DNA from: an uncultured Alphaproteobacteria bacterium
Lineage (GTDB): Bacteria; Pseudomonadota; Alphaproteobacteria; Sphingomonadales; Sphingomonadaceae
Assembly: GCA_903934325.1 (NCBI GenBank)
Contig: CAIZNH010000014.1
Location: 1 to 56,851 of the forward strand
Length of the DNA stretch: 56,851 nt
Reading direction: 5' to 3'
Under the pieces are notes generated by a model. The model was not told the origin of the DNA. It saw nothing but the letters and a program-made list of their open reading frames with translations, and did no database searches. The position numbers and the translations under genes are program-made. Shown here piece by piece: positions 16,895-26,170 of the stretch (position 1 is its first letter; every line of letters starts with the position of its first letter).

Positions 16895-18643
16895 TTGGAC
16901 AATCGCAATCTTCTGCTCGCTGTCGTGCTTTCGGGCCTGCTCATTCTGGGCTGGGATCTGGGCATGCGCTATTTCTATCCCGAGGCCGATGCGGCGGTGA
17001 CGGCGACGGCCGCAAAGCCGGCCGCAGCTGCCAGCGGCGCCGCAGCGACGGCGCCCGCGGCAGGGACCGGCGATCTCGGTGCCGATGCAGCGACGCGCAA
17101 GGTCGATTTGAAGGCCGCGCTCGCCAGCGGCAGCCGCGTCGCGATCGATACCCCGCGCATCGCCGGGTCGATCAACCTCGTCGGCGCGCGCGTCGATGAC
17201 ATCGTGCTCAAGGATTACCGCGAGACGGTGAAGAAGAATTCCGGCCCGGTCCGCCTGTTCGCGCCGGAAGGCACGCCGGGCCAGTATTTCGCCGAGTTCG
17301 GCTTTGTCGCAGGCGGCGTGCGCCAGCCCTCCAATCTGGTGTGGCAGGCCGATGGTGCCAAGCTGACGCCCGAGACCCCTGTCACCCTCAGCCGCACCGA
17401 TGCCGCGGGGGTCACCTATCGGATCCGCTTCGCGATCGACAAGAATTACATGATCACCGCCGAGCAGACCGCCAGCAATGCCGGCCCGGCTGCTGCGGTC
17501 ATCCAGCCTTTCGCGCTGATCAAGCGCACCAGCAAGAACGCCACGCTCGATCAGTTTGTTGCCCATGCCGGGCCGGTCGGGGTGTTCGGCGGGACGCTGT
17601 GGGACCCCCATTCCTATGACGAGCTGGCCGAGCTGGGCGGCGAACAGCCCGAGGGCGCGGCCAGCTGGCTCGGCTTTACCGACCAGTACTGGCTTGGCGC
17701 GCTGGTGCCCGGCAAGGGCACGACCGACAGCGCCGGATTCCGTTCGCTGGGTGACACGCTGTTCCGCACCGATCTGCTCTACGCCGCCGCCACCGTGCCG
17801 GCCGGGGGCAAGCTGACCCAGCAGACCCGGCTCTATGCCGGCGCCAAGGACAGCCGCATCCTCGACCAGTACGAAGACAGCGGCATCACCTATTTCGGCA
17901 AGGCGATCAGCTGGGGCTGGTTCGAAATCATCGAAAAGCCGATCCTGTGGCTGCTGCGCACGCTCAACGGAGCGGTCGGCAATTTCGGGGTGGCGATCAT
18001 CCTGCTCACCGTCATCATTCGCGGCATGATGTTCCCGATCGCGCAGAAGCAGTTCGCTTCGATGGCGGCGATGAAGGCCGTGCAGCCGAAGATGAAGGAG
18101 ATCCAGGAGCGCTTCAAGGACGACAAGCAGCGCCAGCAGCAGGAGATCATGCAGCTCTACAAGGACGAGAAGGTGAACCCGCTCGCGGGCTGTCTGCCGC
18201 TCGTCCTCCAGATCCCGATCTTCTTTGCGCTCTACAAGGTGCTGGTGCTGGCGATCGAGATGCGCCACGAGCCCTTCATCCTGTGGATCCGCGACCTTTC
18301 GGCCCCCGATCCGGCGCATATCCTCAACCTGTTCGGCCTCTTGCCCTTTGCCGTGCCCGAAGCGAGCTTCCTTGCCATCGGGCCGCTCGCGGTGCTGCTG
18401 GGCATCACCATGTGGCTGACCTTCAAGCTCAACCCGACCGCGACCGACCCGGTGCAGGCGCAGATGTTCGCGATCATGCCGTGGATACTGATGTTCGTGA
18501 TGGCGCCCTTTGCTGCGGGTCTGCTGCTCTACTGGGTCACCTCGAACCTGCTCACTCTGGCGCAGCAGTGCTATCTCTACTCCAAGCACCCGCAGTTGAA
18601 GGCGGCGGCGGCGAAGGAGAAGCAGAAGGCCGTAAAGGGATAG
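16895..18643 (+). CDS. yidC: Membrane protein insertase YidC
   Basis: This 582-residue inner-membrane insertase starts with an N-terminal transmembrane segment ([18 protein letters not shown]), followed by an Ala-rich linker and a large periplasmic domain (about 60-350). Five conserved C-terminal membrane segments follow. The hydrophilic-groove arginine lies in [17 protein letters not shown], and the coiled C1 loop in [17 protein letters not shown]. The start is a TTG at 16895. It is followed after 4 bp by engB, so the two share a transcript. Confidence 0.97.
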   Translation: MDNRNLLLAVVLSGLLILGWDLGMRYFYPEADAAVTATAAKPAAAASGAAATAPAAGTGDLGADAATRKVDLKAALASGSRVAIDTPRIAGSINLVGARVDDIVLKDYRETVKKNSGPVRLFAPEGTPGQYFAEFGFVAGGVRQPSNLVWQADGAKLTPETPVTLSRTDAAGVTYRIRFAIDKNYMITAEQTASNAGPAAAVIQPFALIKRTSKNATLDQFVAHAGPVGVFGGTLWDPHSYDELAELGGEQPEGAASWLGFTDQYWLGALVPGKGTTDSAGFRSLGDTLFRTDLLYAAATVPAGGKLTQQTRLYAGAKDSRILDQYEDSGITYFGKAISWGWFEIIEKPILWLLRTLNGAVGNFGVAIILLTVIIRGMMFPIAQKQFASMAAMKAVQPKMKEIQERFKDDKQRQQQEIMQLYKDEKVNPLAGCLPLVLQIPIFFALYKVLVLAIEMRHEPFILWIRDLSAPDPAHILNLFGLLPFAVPEASFLAIGPLAVLLGITMWLTFKLNPTATDPVQAQMFAIMPWILMFVMAPFAAGLLLYWVTSNLLTLAQQCYLYSKHPQLKAAAAKEKQKAVKG

Positions 18644-18647
18644 TCTG

Positions 18648-19328
18648 ATGACCGATCCGGACGCACAGGCCGCGGCAGAAGAGGCCGCATCGAAGCTCTT
18701 TTCCGGGCCGGTCGACTTCCTGCGCTCCGCGCCGCAGCTGCAATTCCTGCCCGAGCCGCTGGTGCCGGAGATCGCCTTCTGCGGGCGCTCGAACGTGGGC
18801 AAGTCCTCGCTGCTCAACGCGCTGACGGGGCGCAAGGCGATCGCGCGCGCATCGGTGACGCCCGGGCGCACGCAGGAGCTCAATTTCTTCGATGTCGGGC
18901 GGCCTCAGGACGAGGGCGCGCTGCCGCTGTTCCGCTTGGTCGACATGCCGGGCTATGGCTTTGCCAAGGCGCCGGTGAAGGTGGTCGAGAAGTGGAAGGC
19001 GCTGGTCAACTCATACCTGCGCGGGCGGCAGGTGCTGGCCCGCACGTTGGTGCTGGTCGACAGCCGCCACGGCATCAAGGAGGTTGACCGCGAGATGATG
19101 ACGATGCTGGACAAGGCCGCCGCTTCCTACCGCATCGTCCTCACCAAGACCGACAAGATCAAGGCGAGCGAGCTGGCGGTGGTGGCTGAAAAGACCGCAG
19201 CCGAAGCCAAGAAGCATGTCGCCGCGCACCCCGAAATCCACCTTACCAGCAGCGAGAAGGGCATGGGCATCGAGCGCTTGCGCGCAGCCGTGGTGACGGA
19301 TGCCCTAGGCGAGGGCTGGGCGGGCTGA
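18648..19328 (+). CDS. engB: Ribosome biogenesis GTP-binding protein EngB (YihA/YsxC)
   Basis: The 226-residue GTPase helps late assembly of the large ribosomal subunit. G motifs are in order: G1 [11 protein letters not shown] (near residue 45), G2 within [12 protein letters not shown]3 [12 protein letters not shown]4 TKTDKIK and G5 TSSEKGMG. It starts 4 bp after yidC. In many relatives argB follows this gene; here a convergent thermonuclease gene does. Confidence 0.96.
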   Translation: MTDPDAQAAAEEAASKLFSGPVDFLRSAPQLQFLPEPLVPEIAFCGRSNVGKSSLLNALTGRKAIARASVTPGRTQELNFFDVGRPQDEGALPLFRLVDMPGYGFAKAPVKVVEKWKALVNSYLRGRQVLARTLVLVDSRHGIKEVDREMMTMLDKAAASYRIVLTKTDKIKASELAVVAEKTAAEAKKHVAAHPEIHLTSSEKGMGIERLRAAVVTDALGEGWAG

Positions 19329-19347
19329 GGCAGCCCCGCCTGCCTGC

Positions 19348-20079
19348 CTATTCCTTCGACCGGCGATAGCCTGCCGCGAGCGCTGCACTTTCGGTGCAGA
19401 ACAGGGCTTCGGGGCGGGTCGCTTCGTAATATTTCTGGCCGGGCAGGTGGTAGATCCACTCGCCCCGGCGGCTGTGATTGCCCTTGATCGCGCAGCCCAG
19501 CGCATTGGTGAAGCGCTGCTCGCGCCCCGCGCCCGAGCGGCTGGCCGCAGGGGCGACGCGCGCAGGCCCGTCCTGAGCGACGCGCGTGGGGGCAGCAGAG
19601 CGCGGGTTGGCGCGGCGCCAATCGGCAGGGTGCTGGAACTCGCCCGCCCATAGGCCGTGCGCATATTGCCGGGCGATGGCACTGACGGCGGCGTAGTCCT
19701 CCGGCGCATCGCTGCTGGGCACAGCCATCCCGCGCCGCACCATCTCGCGCCCGATATCGAACACTGCATTCTGGCAGGTAGCCAGCGTGCGGCCATAGAC
19801 ATCCGTCCCCGTCGCCGTGCAGGTGACATGGCCGTTGGCGATGATCTCGCCGAGGGCAGTGGTCGCCTCGGTCCCGCAGGCCCAGGCTTGTCCGCCGCGC
19901 GAGCACGACTGTCCACGTTCGGGCGCGTCGATCCCGAGGATGCGAATGCGGGTGCCGGTCATGTCGATGGTGTCGCCATCGATGACGGTGGCTGGCCCGG
20001 TGATGATGTTCGCCTTCGCAGGGGCGCCGACGAACGCCGCGAAGGCCGCAAGCGCGGCCAGGACAGAGGTCTTGTGCAT
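19348..20079 (-). CDS. Secreted thermonuclease-family (SNase-like) protein
   Basis: The 243-residue precursor has a signal peptide ending near GAPAKA. The SNase fold follows: VIDGDTIDMTGTRIRILGIDAPE, with the catalytic-type Arg/Asp residues, and GRTLATCQ. After a linker rich in Ala and Arg (about 160-195) comes a second module, starting GCAIKGNHSRRGEWIYHLPG and ending AALAAGYRRSK. That tail recurs in other secreted nucleases and resembles a small nucleic-acid or Ca-binding module. Four or more cysteines suggest disulfides. It is monocistronic and converges with engB. Confidence 0.82.
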   Translation of the reverse strand: MHKTSVLAALAAFAAFVGAPAKANIITGPATVIDGDTIDMTGTRIRILGIDAPERGQSCSRGGQAWACGTEATTALGEIIANGHVTCTATGTDVYGRTLATCQNAVFDIGREMVRRGMAVPSSDAPEDYAAVSAIARQYAHGLWAGEFQHPADWRRANPRSAAPTRVAQDGPARVAPAASRSGAGREQRFTNALGCAIKGNHSRRGEWIYHLPGQKYYEATRPEALFCTESAALAAGYRRSKE

Positions 20080-20212
20080 GATCCCGTTCTAGAATCACGA
20101 CGTTAAGCGAATGTCACTCCCGGCCTTGCCCCTATCACTTCCACCGCTGGGGAAATCTGCGCGGGGCTGGCACTTTTGCATCCGGAGAACAGCACGCAGG
20201 GAGAGCGGGGAT

Positions 20213-21034
20213 ATGGCAGGCGCACTGGCCGGAAAGGCCGCAATCGTGACCGGCGCTGCACGCGGACAGGGACGGGCGATTGCGCTCGCGCTGGCCGAGG
20301 CGGGGGCGGACGTGGCGATCTGCGATGTCGGCGAAGCGGCGATGCCGACAGTCGGCTACGCGCTGGGCGGCGCGCTCGACGAGGTGGCCCGCGCGATCGA
20401 GGCCCACGGGGTCAGGGCGCTGGCGATGGCCTGCGATGTGCGTGATACCGCGCAGGTCGATGCCTTTGTCGCAGGCGCGCTGGCGGCGTTCGGACGGCTC
20501 GACATTCTCGTCAACAATGCGGGCATCCTGACCGGCGGCAAGCCTGCGCATGAACTCGACGAGGCGACCTGGACCACGATGATCGACATCAACCTCACCG
20601 GCGCATGGCGGATGGTGCGTGCGGTGGTGCCGCAGATGATCGCGCGCGGGGAAGGCGGGCGGATTGTCCATGTCGCTTCGGTCGCGGGCCATGTCGGCAC
20701 GCCCGGCTATGCCCATTACTGTGCTTCCAAGCACGGGATGATGGGACTTACCCGGGCGATGGCGGGGGAGCTTGCCCCGCACCAGATCACCGTCAACGCG
20801 CTGTGCCCGGGTCTCGTCGATACCGCGATGGTGAGCCACGCGACCGACGAGGTGGCGGCGGCACACGGGCTTTCGGTGGAAGAAGCCTACGAGCTGCAAC
20901 TCACCCCGCATCTCATCAAGGAGAAGATCAGCTCCGAACAATCGGCGGCTGCGGTGATGTATCTGGTGAGCGAGGCGGCGCGGGTGGTGACGGGATCGGC
21001 CCTGATGATCGATGCCGGCTGGTCGGCCACGTGA
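20213..21034 (+). CDS. SDR family oxidoreductase (carveol dehydrogenase-like)
   Basis: The 273-residue classical SDR has TGAARGQGRAIA (cofactor motif), VNNAGILTGG, and Ser plus YxxxK in VASVAGHVGTPGYAHYCASK. An insertion after the second strand (GEAAMPTVGYALGGALDEV) is characteristic of the carveol dehydrogenase/mycofactocin-associated SDR group, which hold their nicotinamide tightly. Whether this member needs mycofactocin is unknown, and no mft gene is present here. The ATG at 20213 with GGGAGAGCGGGG upstream is preferred over one at 20111. It opens the catabolic island and is followed by the dehalogenase-like gene. Confidence 0.85.
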   Translation: MAGALAGKAAIVTGAARGQGRAIALALAEAGADVAICDVGEAAMPTVGYALGGALDEVARAIEAHGVRALAMACDVRDTAQVDAFVAGALAAFGRLDILVNNAGILTGGKPAHELDEATWTTMIDINLTGAWRMVRAVVPQMIARGEGGRIVHVASVAGHVGTPGYAHYCASKHGMMGLTRAMAGELAPHQITVNALCPGLVDTAMVSHATDEVAAAHGLSVEEAYELQLTPHLIKEKISSEQSAAAVMYLVSEAARVVTGSALMIDAGWSAT

Positions 21035-21101
21035 TTGACCCGATGCCCGAAGGGCTCCATCACACAGCCTGTCATGCCATGGTGATCTCGATGGGGGGAA
21101 T

Positions 21102-22007
21102 GTGAAAGTCCTGCGCACTCCGGATGCGGCCTTTGCCGCGATCAGCGACTTTCCCTTCGCGCCGCATTACCGCGAGATCATCGATGCGAAGAGCGGAGCG
21201 CGTCTGCGAATCCATTTCATCGACGAAGGTCCGCGCGATGCCCCGGTGGTGCTGATGATGCATGGCGAGCCTTCGTGGTCCTATCTCTATCGCCACATGA
21301 TCGGCCCCGTGGTGGAGGCGGGCTTTCGCGTGATCGCCCCCGATCTTGTCGGCTTCGGCAAGTCCGACAAACCGGCGGCCAAATCGGACTATTCCTACGC
21401 CGCCCATGTCCGCTGGATGCGCCAGTGGCTGGAAGCGCTCGATCTGACGCGCATCACGCTCGCCTGTCAGGACTGGGGCTCGCTGGTGGGCCTCAGGCTG
21501 GTGGCCGAGATGCCCGAGCGCTTTTCGGGCGTGGTGCTCTCCAATGGCGGCTTGCCAGAAGGCGGCCCGGCGCCGCGCGCCTTTGCGATCTGGCGTGCCT
21601 TTTCGAAATGGAGCCCGCTGTTCCCGATCGGCAAGATCATCAGCAAGGGCACCAAGCGCGGTCTCGGTCCGGAAGAGATCGCTGCCTATGACGCGCCCTT
21701 CCCCGATGCCAGCTATAAGGCCGGGGCGCGGATATTCCCGAGCTTCGTGCCGTTTGAAGGCAATGTCGCGGTGCCCGATCAGAAGCGCGCGTGGGAGGTG
21801 TTCGATCGCTGGGACAAGCCCTTCCTGTGCGCCTTCAGCGACGGCGATCCGATCACGCGCGGCGGGGAGAGTCGCTGGATCGGACGGGTGCCGGGCACGG
21901 CGGGCCAACCGCATTGCACGCTTCGCGGCGGGCATTTCATTCAGGAGGACGACCCTGAGGGCTTCGTCGCCGCGATCCTTGCGGTGACGGGTTCAGCGCG
22001 GGGTTGA
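21102..22007 (+). CDS. Haloalkane dehalogenase-like alpha/beta hydrolase
   Basis: The 301-residue alpha/beta hydrolase resembles haloalkane dehalogenase subfamily I. The oxyanion/halide motif HGEPSW is at 54-59, the nucleophile Asp124 is followed by the halide-binding Trp125 (CQDWGS), the acid lies in FSDGDPIT (245-252), and the base is His278 in GGHFIQED. The numbering of the nucleophile and Glu56 coincides with DhlA. Halide release or another ester or epoxide substrate cannot be told from sequence. The start is a GTG. Its 3' end overlaps the convergent VOC gene by 15 bp. Confidence 0.85.
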   Translation: MKVLRTPDAAFAAISDFPFAPHYREIIDAKSGARLRIHFIDEGPRDAPVVLMMHGEPSWSYLYRHMIGPVVEAGFRVIAPDLVGFGKSDKPAAKSDYSYAAHVRWMRQWLEALDLTRITLACQDWGSLVGLRLVAEMPERFSGVVLSNGGLPEGGPAPRAFAIWRAFSKWSPLFPIGKIISKGTKRGLGPEEIAAYDAPFPDASYKAGARIFPSFVPFEGNVAVPDQKRAWEVFDRWDKPFLCAFSDGDPITRGGESRWIGRVPGTAGQPHCTLRGGHFIQEDDPEGFVAAILAVTGSARG

Positions 22008-22529
22008 GAAGGGGCGGATATCGCTCGCGCCCGGGCGGGCGGCGGTGGCCTCGACAGTTTCGGCATACATCGCGCGGATCACCGGCAGATCGGGATAGAT
22101 CTCGGTCATGAAGCCCAAGAGCGGGCGGGTGTCGACATAGCAGATCCGGCGGCCCGCAAAGCCGAACTCGCTCACCACCGGATAGCCTTGCGCAACCAGA
22201 TGATCGCGCGTGCCCTCGTAATCGGCGGCGAAGGTGGCGCAGTGGTGGAGCACCGGCTGGCCGTCAGCGCGAAGCATCTCGTGAAAGGCGGAAGGCGCAT
22301 CTGAGACGACCTCGATCACCTCGACGTTGATGGTGCCGGTCTGCACGAAGACGCCGCGGATGCGGATCGGGTCGGCAGGCGTGCCGCGATAGACATGGTC
22401 TGCCAGCACCCCCTCCGTGCCGCCTAGGAACGGCCCCCAGCCATAGGCGCGATTGAGTGCCTCGCAGCCTTCTTCGAGGCTCGGCACCAGAAAGGCCATC
22501 TGGACGAGGGTGACGGGCAGGATGCTCAC
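21993..22529 (-). CDS. VOC family protein (glyoxalase/epimerase fold), operon member
   Basis: The 178-residue protein consists of paired beta-alpha-beta-beta-beta modules of the vicinal oxygen chelate superfamily. Likely metal ligands are Gln in LVQMAFLVPS, His in PVLHHCATFA and Glu in FMTEIYPD. It resembles the VOC protein at 25629-26162, so the island holds two related copies. VOC members catalyse epimerisation, ring cleavage or lyase steps; the reaction here is unknown. The GTG start overlaps the stop of the upstream TIM-barrel gene (GTGA, 22526-22529). It is the last gene of the operon. Confidence 0.82.
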   Translation of the reverse strand: MSILPVTLVQMAFLVPSLEEGCEALNRAYGWGPFLGGTEGVLADHVYRGTPADPIRIRGVFVQTGTINVEVIEVVSDAPSAFHEMLRADGQPVLHHCATFAADYEGTRDHLVAQGYPVVSEFGFAGRRICYVDTRPLLGFMTEIYPDLPVIRAMYAETVEATAARPGASDIRPFSTPR

Positions 22530-23323
22530 GCGCGTGCATCCAGCCAAGCGCGCGATGTGCGCGCACATTCGCGGGCGCGTTCGGTCAGATCCGGGAAGTT
22601 GTCGCGCAGGGCGGCGGAGCGTTCCTCCACCGCCAGCGGCAGGTGCGCAGGCAGGGCTTCGACCATCGCGGCGAGCGGAAGGCCCCCGGTGCCCAGCGCC
22701 ATGCGGCGGTTGATCGCATCGTCGATGATCGCATCGAAACTGGCGAGGTCCGGCCCCTGCGCGGGCGCATCGCAGGGCTGGCAATAGGACAGCCACTCGC
22801 GCGGGATGCTGGCGAGTTCCTCCGCCGTCCCGTCCGAACGCGCCCAGTGCAGCGTATCGACCAGCAGCGCCTTGGCCTCGCCCTCGACAGCTTCGAGCAC
22901 AGCGCGGGCCATGGCCAGCGTCTTTACCTCGGTGAAAATTCCGAATTCGAGATTGACCCTGACCCCGGTGCCCTTGGCCGCGTCGACCATCGCCTGGAAC
23001 TTGGAGGTGGTGGCGGCCATGTCGGGATCGCTGGAGACGCACAGGAGGTTCCTCGCGCCAAGCTCGGCAGCGATATGGACCAGCTCGGTCAGCCACGGAT
23101 CGGGCGCGCCCGGCATGATCCACGCGACTTCGAGATCGAGCAGTTCCACACCCGCATCGCGCGCCTGTGCGCGAATGGCGCGGGTGGTGGCTGGGGTCCA
23201 TGTCTCGCGCTCGGCCCACATGCCGCCGAAGTCGAAATCGGATGCGGCGGCGCATTCGACGAGCTGGGCGGGTGTGGCTTCCGGCATGATCCCGGCAGCG
23301 AGCGAGATCAGGCGGCGGGTCAC
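22526..23323 (-). CDS. Sugar phosphate isomerase/epimerase-like TIM-barrel protein
   Basis: The 265-residue protein has the AP-endonuclease-2/xylose-isomerase-like barrel. Strands carry candidate metal ligands: Glu in LLDLEVAWI, Glu in VNLEFGIFTEV, and Asp/His in LLVDTLHWARS. Such proteins act as isomerases, epimerases or dehydratases on small polyols and keto acids, and several occur in aromatic and inositol catabolism. The GTG at 23323 overlaps the SDR stop by GTGA. The longer in-frame extension upstream is a shadow of the SDR gene. Confidence 0.8.
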   Translation of the reverse strand: MTRRLISLAAGIMPEATPAQLVECAAASDFDFGGMWAERETWTPATTRAIRAQARDAGVELLDLEVAWIMPGAPDPWLTELVHIAAELGARNLLCVSSDPDMAATTSKFQAMVDAAKGTGVRVNLEFGIFTEVKTLAMARAVLEAVEGEAKALLVDTLHWARSDGTAEELASIPREWLSYCQPCDAPAQGPDLASFDAIIDDAINRRMALGTGGLPLAAMVEALPAHLPLAVEERSAALRDNFPDLTERARECARTSRAWLDARA

Positions 23324-24084
23324 AGCGTTTGGCCGTCGTCGAGAACAAAGTCCGTGCCGGTCACGAACTCCGAAGCGTCGGAGCACAGGAACAGGATCAT
23401 CGCGTCCAGCCCCTCCTCGCCCATCAACCGGCGCTTGGGGAACTTCGCGATCTGCCGCTGGCCGCCATCGGTATCGAACCACGCGTCGTTGATCGCGGTG
23501 CGGATATAGCCGGGCGAGACGGTGTTGACGTTGATCCCGCTGCGCGCCCACTCGCGCGCCAAAGTGCGACCCGCCTGCACCACACCCGCCTTGGAGGCGG
23601 CATAGGCGACAAGACCGGGCGAAGGCTCGAAGGCGGTGATCGAGGCGATCAGCACGATCCGCCCCTTCGTGACCCCGTGGGCCATCATCCGCTTGGCACC
23701 TTCGCGCGCGGTCAGGATTGCGCCCTTCAAATTGATCGCCAGCGTCTGCTCGATCTCTTCCTCGGAGATGGTGGTTGCCATCCCTGCGCCGTCCACCCCG
23801 GCATTCGCGATCACGGTGTCGATGGGGCCGAAAGCCGCTTCCGCCGCATCGAAACCGGCAATGATGTCGGCCTCGCGCGCGACATCCATCTGCACGGCTG
23901 CCGCCGCCGGTCCGATCTCGGCTGCGAGCGCTGCAAGCCGGTCCGCCCGCCGCGCGCCCAAGGCGACCTTTGCCCCGCTCGCCGCGAGAATGCGCCCGAA
24001 GCGCGTGCCGAGGCCCGAGGATGCACCGGTGACGAGCGCCTTGCGCCCGGTCAGTTCGAAGGAAAAGCCCATGGCGCCGTTCAC
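23320..24084 (-). CDS. SDR family oxidoreductase, operon member
   Basis: The 254-residue classical SDR has TGASSGLGTRFG (cofactor), IANAGVDG, Ser in LIASITAFEPSPG and YxxxK in YAASKAGV. It is probably an NAD(P)-dependent alcohol or dihydrodiol dehydrogenase acting after the Rieske oxygenase encoded just upstream (inference from order). The GTG at 24084 overlaps the oxygenase stop by 4 bp; an ATG at 24072 is an alternative start. Confidence 0.88.
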   Translation of the reverse strand: MNGAMGFSFELTGRKALVTGASSGLGTRFGRILAASGAKVALGARRADRLAALAAEIGPAAAAVQMDVAREADIIAGFDAAEAAFGPIDTVIANAGVDGAGMATTISEEEIEQTLAINLKGAILTAREGAKRMMAHGVTKGRIVLIASITAFEPSPGLVAYAASKAGVVQAGRTLAREWARSGINVNTVSPGYIRTAINDAWFDTDGGQRQIAKFPKRRLMGEEGLDAMILFLCSDASEFVTGTDFVLDDGQTL

Positions 24085-25505
24085 TTTGCCGCGGGCAGTT
24101 CCCCGTTCACATATTTCATCAGCGTCGTCTGGAAATGGCGCACGCGGCTGTCCTGATAATGGCCCAGCTCCATCATCCCGTCCTTCATCGCCTTCATGCC
24201 TTCCTGCACATAGGGAAGGTTGGCCATGTCCTGATCGAACACCTGTGCAAGGCCGGCGCCCATCACGTCGGTTGCCCAGGCGAAGGGTTCGTCATCGGGG
24301 ATCTTGGTCATCGCCACTGCTCGCGGGCGCGGCTCGCCCTTGGGGGTGGGGAACAGCAGGCGGATTTCCATGGTGCACCAGTCGGGCGTGTCGCCCGGCA
24401 GCCAGCGGTATACCAGCGTCGGCAGGAAGCCGATCCACGGCGAGAAATTGGGGAAGATGTTGTAGGTGAAATTGTCGAGAATCTCGGTGTCCGAGGCGTC
24501 CGAGTAGTCATAGCCGTACTGTTCGGCAAAGCCCTTGCGGCCCGCATCGGCCAGCACCTTGCGTGCGCCGAGCGGATCGTCGGCGACATAATCTTCGGTG
24601 CCGCCGCTGGCGTTGAACCGGCGGTTGGTGCTGGCATCGCTGCCGCCCGAAAACTCGTTCATCTTCTCCAGAACGTAGTCCGAATTCTTGCCCTTCACGT
24701 GCGGGCTGAGCACGCCCGAAGGTGTGATCGCGCGGTTGAAGTGATCGCCGATCAGATCGTAGCGGGTGTTGGCGTCGCCAAGGAAGGGCAGCAACTGCGG
24801 GTGGGTGGTGATCGAGTGCCAGGCTTCCATGAAGGCCTCGGCGGTCGCCTTCCAGTTGGCCGGAATGCGCTTGTGCACCCACATGCCGGTGTAGCGGTTC
24901 TCGAAATCATACTTCTCGTAATGCGAGGCTGCCGGGCCGAGCCACGTCTTGAAATCGGGCAGGCTATGGTTCTCGGTGATCATCACGAAACCCTGCCACA
25001 GCTCGACGCGCGCCTGCGGCAGTTCCATGTCCTTGCCTTCGAGGTGCTTGAAGTCCCACGAGCAGGGGATTTCCTTCGGCGAGCCGTCATTGCGCCAGGT
25101 GAAGCCGTGGAACGGGCAGCGCAGTTGCACCGACTGGCCGCCCTCGGTGCGCAGCTTGCGGCCGCGGTGGAGGCAGGCGTTGTAGAAGGCCTTCACCCCG
25201 CCGTCCTTCTGGCGGATCAGCAGGAAGCTCTTGCCGGCGATGTCGAACACCACGGTGTCGCCGGGATCGGGCATCTCGTCCTCGCGCGCGGCGAAGAGCC
25301 ACACGTTGGGCCACATTGTCTCGCGCTCGAGACGGGCGAATTCTTCCGAGATATAGGGCGCGACCGAAAGCGGCTCGTCCCCCATTTCGATGGTGGTTTC
25401 CTCGAACAGGTAATCGGGCGGACGGCGGGTGTCGCCGTTGAGCATGTCGGTGTAGCTGATCCCCGGGCAGCGATCGGCGCGGGCAATATCCTTGATCTCG
25501 TTCAT
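24081..25505 (-). CDS. Rieske-type aromatic ring-hydroxylating oxygenase, large subunit
   Basis: This 474-residue oxygenase alpha subunit has its Rieske [2Fe-2S] ligands at Cys111/His113 and Cys130/His133 (CLH and CPFH). The mononuclear iron site has His230 and His235 in FMEAWHSITTH. The C-terminal SRPBCC domain continues to the end. No small subunit, ferredoxin or reductase gene is adjacent, so electrons must come from elsewhere in the genome. The gene leads a four-gene GTGA-coupled operon with an SDR, a TIM-barrel and a VOC protein. It diverges from another VOC gene. The substrate is unknown. Confidence 0.92.
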   Translation of the reverse strand: MNEIKDIARADRCPGISYTDMLNGDTRRPPDYLFEETTIEMGDEPLSVAPYISEEFARLERETMWPNVWLFAAREDEMPDPGDTVVFDIAGKSFLLIRQKDGGVKAFYNACLHRGRKLRTEGGQSVQLRCPFHGFTWRNDGSPKEIPCSWDFKHLEGKDMELPQARVELWQGFVMITENHSLPDFKTWLGPAASHYEKYDFENRYTGMWVHKRIPANWKATAEAFMEAWHSITTHPQLLPFLGDANTRYDLIGDHFNRAITPSGVLSPHVKGKNSDYVLEKMNEFSGGSDASTNRRFNASGGTEDYVADDPLGARKVLADAGRKGFAEQYGYDYSDASDTEILDNFTYNIFPNFSPWIGFLPTLVYRWLPGDTPDWCTMEIRLLFPTPKGEPRPRAVAMTKIPDDEPFAWATDVMGAGLAQVFDQDMANLPYVQEGMKAMKDGMMELGHYQDSRVRHFQTTLMKYVNGELPAAK

Positions 25506-25628
25506 CGGGCTTTTCCGGTCCTCATCGGGGCGAACCCCGCCTCTCGTCCTCGCACTTTGTGCAGTGTCTTGACGACAGAATATCACACAGCTTGGGACAG
25601 GGGTCACCCTATCGGATTGGAGAGGAAT

Positions 25629-26162
25629 ATGGGCCTTTCGGGAAAGATCGCCGCGCTGGGCGACATCATGCAGCTGGCCTTCGTGCCGCAGGATTTCGAC
25701 GCCGCGGTGAAGCACTGGACCGAGGTGATGGGAGTGGGCCCGTTCTACCTCATCGAGAGCATCCACCTCGACGGGATGAAGTATCGCGGCGAGCCTACGG
25801 ACGCGGTGTTCGACCTCGCGCTGGCCTATTGGGGCGATTTGCAGATCGAGCTGATCCGCCCGCGCGACAATCACCCGTCCGTATACACCGGCGAATACGG
25901 GGCGACCGGCAACGGCCTGCACCATGTGTGCATTCTGGTCGATGACATCGACCATGCGCGCAGCGTTTGCGAGGCCGAAGGCGCCGAGGTGATGATCGAG
26001 GGCACCTTTGGCACCAGCAAGGCGATCTATGTCGATGCCGGTGGCGGGCCGGGGACGCTGGTCGAGATTCTCCAGCAGGCCAAGGACGGGCCGGACCTGT
26101 TCGGGATGATCAAAGCGGCTGGCGTGGGCTGGGACGGCTCGGAGCCGCTGCGGCGTTTTTGA
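25629..26162 (+). CDS. VOC family protein, divergent from the Rieske operon
   Basis: The 177-residue VOC protein has MQLAFVPQDFDAAVKHW, LHHVCILVDDIDHARS and a final TLVEILQQ, which offer Gln, His and Glu as metal ligands, like methylmalonyl-CoA epimerase-type members. It is similar along its length to the VOC protein at 21993-22529. GGAGAGG precedes the ATG. The 123-bp divergent gap to the oxygenase probably carries both promoters. Confidence 0.85.
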   Translation: MGLSGKIAALGDIMQLAFVPQDFDAAVKHWTEVMGVGPFYLIESIHLDGMKYRGEPTDAVFDLALAYWGDLQIELIRPRDNHPSVYTGEYGATGNGLHHVCILVDDIDHARSVCEAEGAEVMIEGTFGTSKAIYVDAGGGPGTLVEILQQAKDGPDLFGMIKAAGVGWDGSEPLRRF

Positions 26163-26170
26163 TTTCCGCA

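Noticed and set aside
25569..25596. TTGACG in the Rieske/VOC divergent gap as a promoter
   Set aside because: At 16 or 17 bp spacing the -10 position reads CTTGGG or similar, with no match to TATAAT or to the ribosomal-gene pattern.
24135..25628. A plus-strand open frame running into the VOC gene
   Set aside because: It is antisense to the Rieske oxygenase; only the part from the ATG at 25629 matches a protein family.
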